From: Pacificispira sp033344895 | GTDB lineage: Bacteria > Pseudomonadota > Alphaproteobacteria > UBA8366 > Aestuariispiraceae | Length of the DNA stretch: 64,000 nucleotides | Reading direction: 5' to 3' | Assembly: GCA_965229685.1 (NCBI GenBank) | Contig: OZ245920.1 | Location: 2,294,001 to 2,358,000, forward strand | Part shown: in pieces, positions 1 through 8,085 of the stretch | Position numbering within the stretch: the stretch's first letter is position 1 | Layout of the letters: the number at the start of each line of letters is the position of its first letter | Made by a program: the position numbers and the translations under genes | The notes under the pieces: model-generated | The model's input: the letters and a program-made list of their open reading frames with translations, nothing else | Databases searched by the model: none | What the model was told of the DNA's origin: nothing

Positions 1-144
1 GCCATGGATATACAAGTTTTCGCGTAGCAGCAAAACCCTGAACTCGTGAGCCAATTTTGCTTGGGCGCGTTTGCAGAAGCGATCATAGAAAGTATCCTTC
101 TCGCTCGTTCGATAAGGTGGCCACGCTGGTCTGCACCTGCCCAT
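1..144 (-). other. unidentified open frame running off the left edge
   Basis: A minus-strand frame opens at an ATG at 144 and stays open for 48 codons to the window edge, with a basic middle and the ending RENLYIHG. I do not recognise it, and chance cannot be excluded at this length. It would be the start of a gene, or a remnant, inside the genomic island. Between 145 and 307 I see nothing with coding character, only the left flank of the insertion element. Confidence 0.2.
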
Positions 145-320
145 GCGGCGCTCCGAAGCCATAGTAATCCGTGCTGCAGCTCTTTCTGTTGCCACGGTCA
201 AAGAGCAGTCGGTTCGTAGCAGGTTGCAACTGGAAGAAGCTATCGCAGGTACTTGAATTCACATTATCGAAAACAATGCCTTAGCGGTTAGAGAAGATTA
301 GCCATTAGGTCACAGACTCA

Positions 321-1072
321 TTAACTCCGTAGCCATATGAGGGCAGAAGCGATTTTGAGCATGGCGAGATAGTTGGCTGCGTGCTTTTCGTAGCGCGTGG
401 CGATGCGTTTGAAGTGTTTGATATTATTGAAGAAGCGTTCGATCTGGTTGCGAGCTATATAGAGCGTGGCACTGAAGCAGGCCTTCCATTTCCGGTGTCG
501 CATCGAGGGGATGTTGGGCGCCGCGCCGCTCTCAGCGACGGCAGCGCGCAGCCAGTCAGCGTCATAGGCCTTGTCGGCGAGCAGTATGGAGCCAGGCCTG
601 AGGCGCCCGATCAGGTGGGCGGCGGCCGGGCAGTCGCCCGCTTGGCCGGGTGTAAGGATCAAGTCCAAAGGCCGTCCGCGGGCATCGGTCAGCGCGTGGA
701 CCTTGGTCGTCAGTCCGCTGCGCGAGCGGCCCGTACAGCGATCCGGGTGGCTTTTTTTGAGTTGGCGGCATGCTGACGGACCCGCACCGAGGTGCTGTCG
801 ATCATCTGGATGCCGCCGTCATAGGCCTCCGTCACAGCCGCAAGAATACGGTCGAACACCCCGGCTTTCCGCCAACGAACGAAGCGATTGTAGCAGGTCG
901 TACGCGGCCCGAACTCGGCCGGAAGTGCTCGCCAGGGCGCGCCGGTGCGCAATACCCAGAAGATTCCGTTCAGCACACGCCGATCGTCTACCCGAGGAAC
1001 GCCGCGCGGCTTGTTTGGCAAAAGGGGCTGGATCACCGACCACTCGAAATCCGTCAAAGCATAATCCGTCAT
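321..1072 (-). CDS. IS5/IS427-type DDE transposase, made by -1 frameshifting
   Basis: This is a DDE transposase expressed from two overlapping frames. The first frame (1072 down to 710) carries the N-terminal IS5 region starting MTDYALTDFEW, and the first catalytic Asp in MIDSTSVRVRQ. The second frame, open from the A7 run at 752-758 to the stop at 321, carries the second Asp in LLADKAYDADW and the Glu region NQIERFFNNIKHFKR, which fits the IS5 Y-(2)-R-(3)-E-(6)-K signature. Reading the A7 run with a -1 slip joins the frames into about 250 residues. The second frame also contains an ATG at 668, so a separate short product is possible. No inactivating stop was seen, so the element may be active. 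Confidence 0.8.
752..758 (-). other. programmed -1 frameshift site (A7)
   Basis: Read on the minus strand, seven A residues sit exactly where the upstream transposase frame (codons TCA AAA AAA GCC) must slip back one base to continue as AGC CAC in the downstream frame. Homopolymer slippage of this type is the known way IS427-group elements fuse their two frames. The assignment rests on the protein joining correctly across it. Confidence 0.65.
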
Positions 1073-1113
1073 CAGAGACTCCCTATCGGGAACTCAGAAT
1101 CAGATTTGCGACC

Positions 1114-1469
1114 AAACGGGAATCCCTTTTATGGGTTCATGACCTAGACCTTGGATACAACGAGACTGCCACAGGCCGCTCGACGCCATGCCGGGACCGG
1201 GTCGACTCTTCTGGACAGAAAAATTTTTCAATCCTGAACAATCGAGATCGCGTGTCGCTATATAGAAACTGGAGACGCTGGATTAAGAACGCGTCCCTGG
1301 AGGCACGGCTGCGCGGTGTGGCCGACTTGAGGCTTGCGACAGGTTGGCCCCAGGACCGCCTGCCGAAGGAGGAGAAAGCGCAGTGATACCGATACCCGCT
1401 CCCTGACCGCGACGCTCGGCATCCTCGCCCGGCGTCTTCTGATCGAACCGCCAAGTCGAGTGATGCCCC
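1114..1469. other. remnant region between the IS and the broken ATPase
   Basis: There is no complete gene here. One plus-strand frame is open and protein-like from about 1231 to its stop at 1386, with the ending GWPQDRLPKEEKAQ. It could be the 3' end of a gene whose front was lost when the IS inserted, since its frame runs back into the element without a convincing start. I do not recognise a family. The rest of the stretch shows no feature I can support. Confidence 0.25.
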
Positions 1470-2463
1470 ATGCCTCAACACGATCCCACACCTGCGTCTT
1501 ACGACAGTTCTCCGCAATTACCCGCCGCACCGCCGGTGGACATCCGACCCGTCGGCGTCAGAGTTCTGGCCGCCCTCTTCCTCCTCAAGAAATCTTTTGC
1601 GCAGCGCCCTGCCGTGCGGATCCGAATGGGCCGGCAGGTCAGTATCCTGGGGCAAGGACCTCGCCGACGACATTGCGGCCTATGAAGCCGGGAGGATTGA
1701 ATGGTCCGACATGGATCGCGGCGCGCTGCTCGTGGGACCGCCCGGCATCGGCAAGACGATGTTCGCCCGCGCCTTGGCCGGGACCTGTCGTATCCCACTC
1801 GTCATCGGTTCTCTCGCGGAGTGGCAGGCCAGCGGGTCTCTCGACCACCATCTCACCGCGATGCGAACGTGTTTTGCGGAGGCACGGTCCTCGGCGCCCT
1901 CCCTGCTCTTCATCGACGAAATCGACGCGGTGGGGTCCCGCCTGGAATCAACGGATCAGAACTCGGTCTACATGAGCCAGGTCATTACCGCGCTGCTGCA
2001 GGAACTGGACGGGACGGTGGCACGCGAAGGCGTGATTGTACTCGCAGCCACCAACAATGCCGCCGCCCTTGATCCGGCCATCACCCGGCCCGGCCGCTTC
2101 GACCATATCGTTGAGTTGAGCCTGCCCGGTTCGGAGGCGCTCGAGGGGATCTTTCGGTTCCACCTCGGACCCGATCTCGCGGACGCCGACCTCTCGGAGA
2201 TCGTCGGGCTGGCGCGAGACGCGAGTGGCGCGGACTGCGCCAAATGGGTACGCACCGCACGACGCCTTGCCCGGAAGGAGCGCCGGGCCCTCGCCGTCGG
2301 GGATCTCGATGCGGTGATTCAGAAGGAACGACCTCTCCTATGCGAACCCGCAACAGTTTCGCAGGGCCGTCGAGAAAGGGATTTTTCCCAAACCCATAGA
2401 TCCGTTCTGCCGCCCCCCAAGGTGGTCCTGGCCTGCATTGAAGGCGCGGCTCACAGCATCTGA
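1470..2463 (+). pseudogene. truncated AAA ATPase (FtsH-like, protease part missing)
   Basis: The readable core (from 1597) is one AAA module: Walker A GPPGIGKT, Walker B LLFIDEID, sensor region AATNNAAALDP and arginine-finger region RPGRFDH. The stretch before Walker A (DLADDIAAYEAGRIEWSD) resembles large alphaproteobacterial AAA proteins that carry a zinc-protease domain after the ATPase. Here that domain is absent: the frame drifts into unrelated residues after about 2340 and stops at 2463. Upstream, a different frame beginning at the ATG at 1470 (MPQHDPTPASYD) also looks coding up to about 1635, which suggests an original start followed by a deletion or frameshift. I read it as a decayed gene, not a working unfoldase. 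An intact short ATPase starting inside is possible but less likely. Confidence 0.6.
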
Positions 2464-2477
2464 AGACAAGAACACCG

Positions 2478-3644
2478 ATGAACTCGCGTTGGATCGAGCA
2501 CTGGGCCTTCGTGATTGATGGAGAAAGAGTAGTGAAGAAGGAAAGATATGTTCAGTTGGTGGACGGGCGGTACCATTGGAAGCCAACAAAAAAAATGAAG
2601 CTGGCAGGCTTCAGCCACGAGCCGCTAGGTCCAGACCTGTGGAAAGCAAATGAACGGGCTCGCTACCTCAATGCTCTTTGGGATGAGGAGCGAAAAAAGA
2701 TCTCCGAACCCTTAACGCAAGAGGCTAACTTGGGAACGTTCGATTGGCTTTTCCGCGAATTCCAGAAAGACCCAACTTGGTACAAGAACCGCGCCCTCCG
2801 CACGCAGGAAGGGATCGATCGGGCATTCAAACGTATTTCTGCAATCATCGGAGAAACAAATGTTCGCATGTTTCAGAGAAGACACGCCCGTGCGCTTTAC
2901 AATCGACTTTATGACGAAGGGGGCGCTCACGTCGCTCGCGACACCTTGAAATGGTTCCGACGCGCCATGCGCTATGCACAGGAACTCGGCGTCAGAGACG
3001 ACAACCCTGCAAGCGAACTCTCAATTGTTGAGCCCCCATCGAGGCAAGCAGTTTGGTCCCCTACGGAGGTCGAAGCCGTCATCGCGGCTGCTCTCGTTGG
3101 CGGGCGCGCCAAATCAGGCAACGAAATCCCTCCACGCCCGTCAATCGCATTAGCTATCGCGATCGCATATGATGTAGGGCAGCAAAAGTGCGATGTCTTG
3201 GATCTAAAATGGGACCAGTGGGACGGAAAGGGATTCACGGTAACCCAAAAGAAACAGCGAGGTCGGCGACGACTATACCTGCCCGTATCTGATGACACCC
3301 GACGCATGTTGGAACAAGTCGACCGGATCAGCCCTTACGTAATCGTCGATGAGTTCACGAATACACCATTCGTAGATCCTCCAAACACGACGTCCCGTTC
3401 GCGTCAAACCGCCTTTGCACGGATTTTTAAGAAGTTCAAGATTCGAGCCGGAGTTACCCGTGACGTATGGTTCGCTGACCTCCGTCGAACAGCGTTAACC
3501 GAACTCGGCAACAACGGTGCGACAACAACGGAGTTGGTTTCGATCAGCGGTCATACACACGGATCAAAAGCGCTCGAAATCTATGTCGTCCCCGACAAAG
3601 CGATTGCACTTACCGCAGCACAAAGAAGATGGAGTAAGGGCTGA
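2478..3644 (+). CDS. int: tyrosine recombinase (island integrase)
   Basis: A 388-residue integrase of the phage/genomic-island type, expected to recombine the island with the tRNA-Glu gene 32 bases beyond its stop. The C-terminal half carries the catalytic fold: a box-I-like segment YDVGQQKCDVLDLKW, the second Arg in FADLRRTALTEL, the conserved His in ISGHTHGS and the nucleophile Tyr in EIYVVPD. Two details are odd. The first catalytic Arg, normally in a G-x-R type context, appears to be Gln, and the His of the usual HxxR is Ala (the latter varies among relatives). The N-terminal half has a plausible SAM-like core-binding region. Base composition looks more AT-rich than the housekeeping genes to the right, in keeping with transfer. 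Activity is uncertain. Confidence 0.8.
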   Translation: MNSRWIEHWAFVIDGERVVKKERYVQLVDGRYHWKPTKKMKLAGFSHEPLGPDLWKANERARYLNALWDEERKKISEPLTQEANLGTFDWLFREFQKDPTWYKNRALRTQEGIDRAFKRISAIIGETNVRMFQRRHARALYNRLYDEGGAHVARDTLKWFRRAMRYAQELGVRDDNPASELSIVEPPSRQAVWSPTEVEAVIAAALVGGRAKSGNEIPPRPSIALAIAIAYDVGQQKCDVLDLKWDQWDGKGFTVTQKKQRGRRRLYLPVSDDTRRMLEQVDRISPYVIVDEFTNTPFVDPPNTTSRSRQTAFARIFKKFKIRAGVTRDVWFADLRRTALTELGNNGATTTELVSISGHTHGSKALEIYVVPDKAIALTAAQRRWSKG

Positions 3645-3675
3645 GTCCCAGAAAAGTCTCAGGAATCCCAGAAAG

Positions 3676-3751
3676 TGGCGACCCCTACGGGATTCGAACC
3701 CGTGTTGCCGCCGTGAAAGGGCGGTGTCCTAGGCCTCTAGACGAAGGGGTC
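3676..3751 (-). tRNA. tRNA-Glu (UUC)
   Basis: Read on the minus strand this folds as a 76-base cloverleaf. The acceptor stem pairs GACCCCT with AGGGGTC, followed by discriminator G and an encoded CCA. The anticodon stem CCGCC/GGCGG closes the loop CTTTCAC with anticodon TTC, and the T-arm is ACGGG-TTCGAAT-CCCGT. Its 3' end faces the integrase gene, so it is the likely attachment site of the island to its left. A duplicated 3' segment should lie beyond the left edge of the window. Confidence 0.95.
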
Positions 3752-3872
3752 GCTGTAGAGGCGCGGCGATGTGTGCCGTCCGTGGAGCGGGTGTTTACAG
3801 AGCCCCGGCGGGTTGGTCAAGCGTCCCGTTTCATCAAATCGACAAGTTTTTTGTTTTGTTGAATTCCGGAAA

Positions 3873-3888
3873 CGGCACGCAGATTGCA
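3873..3888 (+). promoter_or_regulatory. sigma-54 (-24/-12) promoter for the hook gene
   Basis: CGGCACGCAGATTGCA matches the sigma-54 consensus TGGCACG-N4-TTGCA except at the first base, with the invariant GG and GC ten bases apart. It lies 57 bases before the flgE-like start, a normal leader length. Confidence 0.75.
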
Positions 3889-3944
3889 TTAGTTTCGTCG
3901 GATCAGTCCGTCCAATCCGGGACGATGAAAGACGAGGCCTGCTC

Positions 3945-5234
3945 ATGGTAGCCTATTCCCTGTTCTCGCCCGCGATCAGCGCCATGCAGGCCCAGTCGCG
4001 TTCGTTCCAGAACATCAGCGACAACGTCTCCAATTCGCAGACACCGGGCTACAAGGCCGGACAGGTTCGCTTCCAGGAAATGGTTGCCGGCACAAACAAC
4101 GGCAGCCGATTCAAGGGGCTGTTGGGCACGCAGGCGCACCAACAGGTGTTTCGCGAGACAGAAGGCGTCGTCACCAGTTCCGACCGCGCGCTCGATGCCG
4201 CGCTTTCCGGCGAAGGCTTCTTTGTCACATCGACTTCGCTCACCCCCTCCGGCCGCACGATCGAACTGACCGATGCCGGGCGGTTCAGTCAGACCCTGGT
4301 CGGCGAAGGGGCCGGTGCGGAGGTCTATCTGACCGACATCAAGGGCAACTTCCTGATGGGATGGCCGTTCGATGCGGAGAACGGCACGTTCCAGGTCGAT
4401 ACCGGCGGCATCGGATCGCTCTCTGCGATCCGGATTGATCAGGAAGGCAACACCTTCGAAGCCAATGCGACGACCGAGACCGTGCTGCAGGTCAATCTGC
4501 CCGCGACAGCCACGGCCGGCGACAGGTTCGATTTCGACATCCCGATCTTTGACGGAACCGGCGATGACGACGGGACCAGTGATGTGCGCCAGGTCATCAC
4601 CCGCTTCACCAAGGCTGCCGGCACCAATGTCTGGGACCTGACGGTTTCCGGAACTGGCGGCACGGTAACCACCCCGGCCGTCCAGCCGATTCAGGTCGAA
4701 TTCGACGCCAACGGCCAGATCAGCCTGGTCAACGGTGTGGCTGAGGCCCCGATCAACCTCTCCATCGACTGGGGCGCGCCCGCGGTCACCACGGCGTTCA
4801 CTCTCGACCTTGCCGGGTCGACCAGCTACGCCGACGGTGCCAACCAGGTTGATCTCCGGGTCGACGGCAATACCGACGGCGTCCTCAGCAGCGTACAATT
4901 CGGCGAGAACGGCAACATCATCGGCATCTTCTCCAACGGGATCGACCGGCCGCTTGGCCGTGTCGCCGTCGCCGATGTCGTCGAGCCCAACCGGCTGCTG
5001 TCCTCCGGGCAGACCCACTGGCGTGTGGGTCCGAATTCAGGCGATCTGAACCTGATCGATCTGGCGAACACGGACCGCGTCTTCTTTGCCGGATCGGCCA
5101 TCGAACTGTCGACGACCGATCTCGGGACCGAGTTCACCAACATGATCATTACCCAGCGGGCCTATTCCTCGGCGGCAACGACCCTCAAGACAGTGGACGA
5201 GATGGTTCGCACGGCAACGGAGCTGAAGAGTTAA
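3945..5234 (+). CDS. flgE: flagellar hook protein FlgE-like
   Basis: A 429-residue rod/hook-family protein, exported by the flagellar type III apparatus and expected to polymerise into the hook. The N-terminus (MVAYSLFSPAISAMQAQSRS, then NISDNVSNSQTPGYK) is the amphipathic rod-family signature, and the C-terminus (MIITQRAYSSAATTLKTVDEM) is the matching D0 helix. Between them lies a FlgE-like variable region with GEGFFV near residue 93. The ATG at 3945 is preferred over an upstream frame extension because it begins the conserved helix and follows a GAGG-like site. The gene stands apart from the other rod and hook genes, which begin 45 kb away, and has its own sigma-54 promoter. A different hook/rod-family protein is possible but less likely. 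Confidence 0.8.
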   Translation: MVAYSLFSPAISAMQAQSRSFQNISDNVSNSQTPGYKAGQVRFQEMVAGTNNGSRFKGLLGTQAHQQVFRETEGVVTSSDRALDAALSGEGFFVTSTSLTPSGRTIELTDAGRFSQTLVGEGAGAEVYLTDIKGNFLMGWPFDAENGTFQVDTGGIGSLSAIRIDQEGNTFEANATTETVLQVNLPATATAGDRFDFDIPIFDGTGDDDGTSDVRQVITRFTKAAGTNVWDLTVSGTGGTVTTPAVQPIQVEFDANGQISLVNGVAEAPINLSIDWGAPAVTTAFTLDLAGSTSYADGANQVDLRVDGNTDGVLSSVQFGENGNIIGIFSNGIDRPLGRVAVADVVEPNRLLSSGQTHWRVGPNSGDLNLIDLANTDRVFFAGSAIELSTTDLGTEFTNMIITQRAYSSAATTLKTVDEMVRTATELKS

Positions 5235-5246
5235 CGCCGCAGCCGG

Positions 5247-7037
5247 CTACCGAATTTCCGCTGCATCGTCGACCATCAACTGCACCTTCTCGATCCCCTG
5301 CCAGGTATCGAGGCGCAGGCGCCCGGCCAGATGGATCGCCCGGTCACCCTGAGCCCGCAGTAGAACCTGCCCCATGGGCGTGTCGGCGCAACGGAAGGCG
5401 ATGCCCTTCAGCCGCCCGCCCATGGCGTCGGCGACCTGGATCTGGACATGGTCCTCCCCGACCACCCGGGCCTGGACGATCCGCGCCTCCGGTATGGCAA
5501 AGCGCGGCTCCGCGTTTCCCTGGCCGAAGGGTTGCAGCCGCTCCAGCGCCCGAATGAGGTCCAGTGAGGCGCCCCCGACGCTGACCGTGCCGTCCAGGCG
5601 CAGAATGGGGGTCAGCCCCGCCGTGCCGGCTTCCACCGCGATGCGGTCGCGCAGGAACCGGGTCAATTCTGCCAGTCGGTCCGCCGCGACGGTAAATCCT
5701 GCCGCCATCTTGTGGCCGCCACCATTGATCAGCAGATCGCTCTGACGTGCCGCAATCACGGCGGAGCCCAGATCGATACCAGGGACCGAGCGGCCGGAGC
5801 CCTTGCCGATGCCGTCGTCGTCGAGCGCAACCACGCAGGTCGGCCGGTTGTAGCGTTCCTTGAGCCTGCTGGCGACGATACCGATGACGCCCGGGTGCCA
5901 GCCCTGGCCGGAGGCAATGATCATTGCCGCCTCGGTGTCACCGGACGCCTCGACCTGGGCGATCGCCTCCTCAAGGCAGGTCTTCTCAATCTCGCGACGT
6001 TCCTCGTTATAGGCGTCCAGACGCTGCGCGATGACCTGGGCGCGCTGAAGATCGTCCGTGGACAGCAGTTCCGTTCCCAGAGCCGCCTCCCCCACCCGGC
6101 CACCGGCGTTGACCCTGGGGCCCAGCAGGAAGCCTGCATGATAGGTTCCCGGCGCCTCCGAGACCCGCGCGACGTCCGACAGGGCCGACAGGCCGGCATT
6201 GCCGCGTCGCGCCATGACCTTGAGGCCCTGGGCAACCAGCGCGCGATTCACCCCGGTCAGCGGCACCACATCACAGACTGTGCCCAGGGCAACGAGGTCC
6301 AGCAGAGCCATCAGATCCGGCGCCGGACGGGCGTCGAACCAGCCCTCGGCCCGCAAGGTCCGGTTCAGCGCGACAATCAGCAGAAAGGTGACCCCGACCG
6401 CCGCCATGTTGCCGTGCGGGCTGTCGTCGTCCAGCCGGTTCGGATTTACCACCGCCAGCGCGGCAGGCAGGCGCGGCTCAGCCACATGGTGGTCGACGAC
6501 GATGGTCGCAACGCCGCGATCCGCCGCCTCCTGCAGGACGTCGAAGGCGGTAATGCCACAATCGACGGTAATGACGATATCGGCCCCGTCCTGCTTCAGC
6601 TTGAGCAGCGCGGCGACGTTCGGCCCATAGCCTTCGGCGAGCCGGTCCGGGATGTAGCTCAGTATCCGTCCCCCCGCCGCCCGGACGTAACGCAGCAGCA
6701 GCGCGGAAGACGTCGCGCCGTCGACGTCGTAATCCCCGAAAACCGCGATGGTCTTCCCGCCCTTGATCGCGTCGGCAAGGTGTCGAACCGCCTGATCCAT
6801 ATCGCGCAGATGCGACGGGTCGGGCAGGTCGCGGGACAGTTTGGGGTCCAGAAAGGCTTCCGCAGCGTCGAGATCGATACCGCGCGCGGCCATGGCCCTG
6901 GCCACCGGCTCAGGCAGATTGTACCGCTGAGCCAGGGCGGCTGTCAGGCGGGCATCGTCGGGCCGTGCCTCCCAGCGCTTTCCCGAGGCCGACTGCGCGA
7001 CCCCAAGGAATGCTTCGGACGACCCGTCGAATGCCAT
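5247..7037 (-). CDS. recJ: single-strand-specific 5'-3' exonuclease RecJ
   Basis: A 596-residue DHH-superfamily nuclease that degrades single-stranded DNA 5' to 3' in recombination and mismatch repair. The metal-binding motifs are visible in order: FGDYDVDGATS (about residue 100), VDCGIT, and VVDHHVAE (the DHH motif), followed by the DHHA1 segment with INGGGHKMAAGFT near residue 445 and a C-terminal OB-like domain. Length is normal for the family. It ends the minus-strand run aminotransferase-hom-glpX-recJ, ten bases after glpX, and is convergent with the hook gene 12 bases away. No terminator is evident in that small gap. Confidence 0.95.
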   Translation of the reverse strand: MAFDGSSEAFLGVAQSASGKRWEARPDDARLTAALAQRYNLPEPVARAMAARGIDLDAAEAFLDPKLSRDLPDPSHLRDMDQAVRHLADAIKGGKTIAVFGDYDVDGATSSALLLRYVRAAGGRILSYIPDRLAEGYGPNVAALLKLKQDGADIVITVDCGITAFDVLQEAADRGVATIVVDHHVAEPRLPAALAVVNPNRLDDDSPHGNMAAVGVTFLLIVALNRTLRAEGWFDARPAPDLMALLDLVALGTVCDVVPLTGVNRALVAQGLKVMARRGNAGLSALSDVARVSEAPGTYHAGFLLGPRVNAGGRVGEAALGTELLSTDDLQRAQVIAQRLDAYNEERREIEKTCLEEAIAQVEASGDTEAAMIIASGQGWHPGVIGIVASRLKERYNRPTCVVALDDDGIGKGSGRSVPGIDLGSAVIAARQSDLLINGGGHKMAAGFTVAADRLAELTRFLRDRIAVEAGTAGLTPILRLDGTVSVGGASLDLIRALERLQPFGQGNAEPRFAIPEARIVQARVVGEDHVQIQVADAMGGRLKGIAFRCADTPMGQVLLRAQGDRAIHLAGRLRLDTWQGIEKVQLMVDDAAEIR

Positions 7038-7046
7038 GCCAATTCC

Positions 7047-8018
7047 TTACAGTTTGATCCAATCCTTGCGGGCGAAGTCATGGACCGTTTCGATCTTGCG
7101 AACCGTACCGGTGGAGGAGCGCATGACCAGAGACTGTGTCCGGGCGCCGCCTTCGGTCATTTCGACACCGCGCAGCAGGTTGCCGTCGGTCACACCGGTC
7201 GCCGCGAAGATCACGTCGCCCGCCGCAAGTTCCTTCATGTCGTATTTGCGATTCAGGTCCACGATTCCCGTCCGCTCCGCACGCGCTTTTTCATCATCGT
7301 TGCGGAACAGCAGGCGGCCCTGGAACTGACCGCCGATGCAGCGCAGGGCGGCACAGGCCAGCACGCCTTCCGGCGCGCCGCCGGAGCCCATATAGACATC
7401 GATGCCGCTATTGGCCTGGCTGGTTGCCATGACACCGTAGACGTCGCCGTCGCCGATCAGGTTGACGCCAGCACCGGCCTCGCGCACCGCCTTGATCAGG
7501 TCGGCATGGCGCGGGCGGTCCAGAATGCAGACCATCAGATCGGAAACCTTGCAGCGCTTGGCCTCGGCCACGCGGCGCAGGTTGGTCGCCGGCGTGTCGT
7601 CGAGGTCGATGATGTTGGGCGGCAGACCGCCACCGACCGCGATCTTGTCCATGTAGACGTCCGGGGCATGCAGCATCTTGCCGTCTTCGGCAAACGCAAT
7701 GACCGCCAGGGCGTTCGGCAGCCCCTTGGCGGTGATCGTCGTGCCTTCCAGCGGATCCAGGGCGATGTCGACGCGCGGGCCGGTACCGGTCCCCACTTCC
7801 TCACCGATATACAGCATCGGGGCTTCGTCACGCTCGCCTTCGCCGATCACGATCCGGCCACGGATATCCAGGCGGTTCAGCGCGGTGCGCATGGCGTCCA
7901 CCGCGGCCTGGTCCGCCGCATGGTTGTCACCGCGGCCGCGCCAGGCCCAGGCGGCGATCGCCGCCGCTTCGGAGACGCGGGCCGCGTCCAGCACAAGGTT
8001 CCGATCCATATTCGCCAT
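7047..8018 (-). CDS. glpX: class II fructose-1,6-bisphosphatase
   Basis: 323 residues, converting fructose 1,6-bisphosphate to fructose 6-phosphate for gluconeogenesis. Recognised from GRIVIGEGERDEAPMLYIG near residue 55 and the phosphatase motif ALDPLEGTT near residue 88, both hallmarks of GlpX in the Li-sensitive phosphatase fold. The start at MANMDRNLVLD gives the usual family length. It lies 67 bases after hom and ten before recJ, so probably one transcript. In several alphaproteobacteria this gene also serves sedoheptulose-bisphosphatase activity; nothing here decides that. Confidence 0.95.
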   Translation of the reverse strand: MANMDRNLVLDAARVSEAAAIAAWAWRGRGDNHAADQAAVDAMRTALNRLDIRGRIVIGEGERDEAPMLYIGEEVGTGTGPRVDIALDPLEGTTITAKGLPNALAVIAFAEDGKMLHAPDVYMDKIAVGGGLPPNIIDLDDTPATNLRRVAEAKRCKVSDLMVCILDRPRHADLIKAVREAGAGVNLIGDGDVYGVMATSQANSGIDVYMGSGGAPEGVLACAALRCIGGQFQGRLLFRNDDEKARAERTGIVDLNRKYDMKELAAGDVIFAATGVTDGNLLRGVEMTEGGARTQSLVMRSSTGTVRKIETVHDFARKDWIKL

Positions 8019-8085
8019 CGTCTTTCCTCTCAGTATCTCTCTTCGGCCGTGGCCATTGGACGGCCGTGGGTTCGTTAGGCCCGGA

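Larger units (their letters stand above)
308..1113 (-). mobile_element. IS5 family (IS427-like) insertion sequence
   Basis: A compact element of about 0.8 kb holding one transposase split over two frames, which is the layout of the IS427 group of IS5. The proposed ends are imperfect inverted repeats starting GGTCACAGA on the left (308) and GGTCGCAAA read inward from the right (1113). Only the outermost bases match well, and I could not find a convincing target duplication, so the exact ends are uncertain by ten or more bases. It lies inside the tRNA-Glu island, next to a broken ATPase gene. Confidence 0.6.

Noticed and set aside
1470..2463. Functional FtsH
   Set aside because: No membrane segments, no HExxH zinc motif and the frame is broken at both ends.
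1..3644. Prophage remnant
   Set aside because: Apart from the integrase there is no capsid, terminase, lysis or repressor gene; a genomic island is the safer reading.
3903..5018. 371-residue minus-strand open frame
   Set aside because: Antisense to the flgE-like gene, with no recognisable motif.
5712..8078. 788-residue plus-strand open frame
   Set aside because: It lies antisense to recJ and glpX, whose motifs are unmistakable; high GC leaves long open frames on the other strand.
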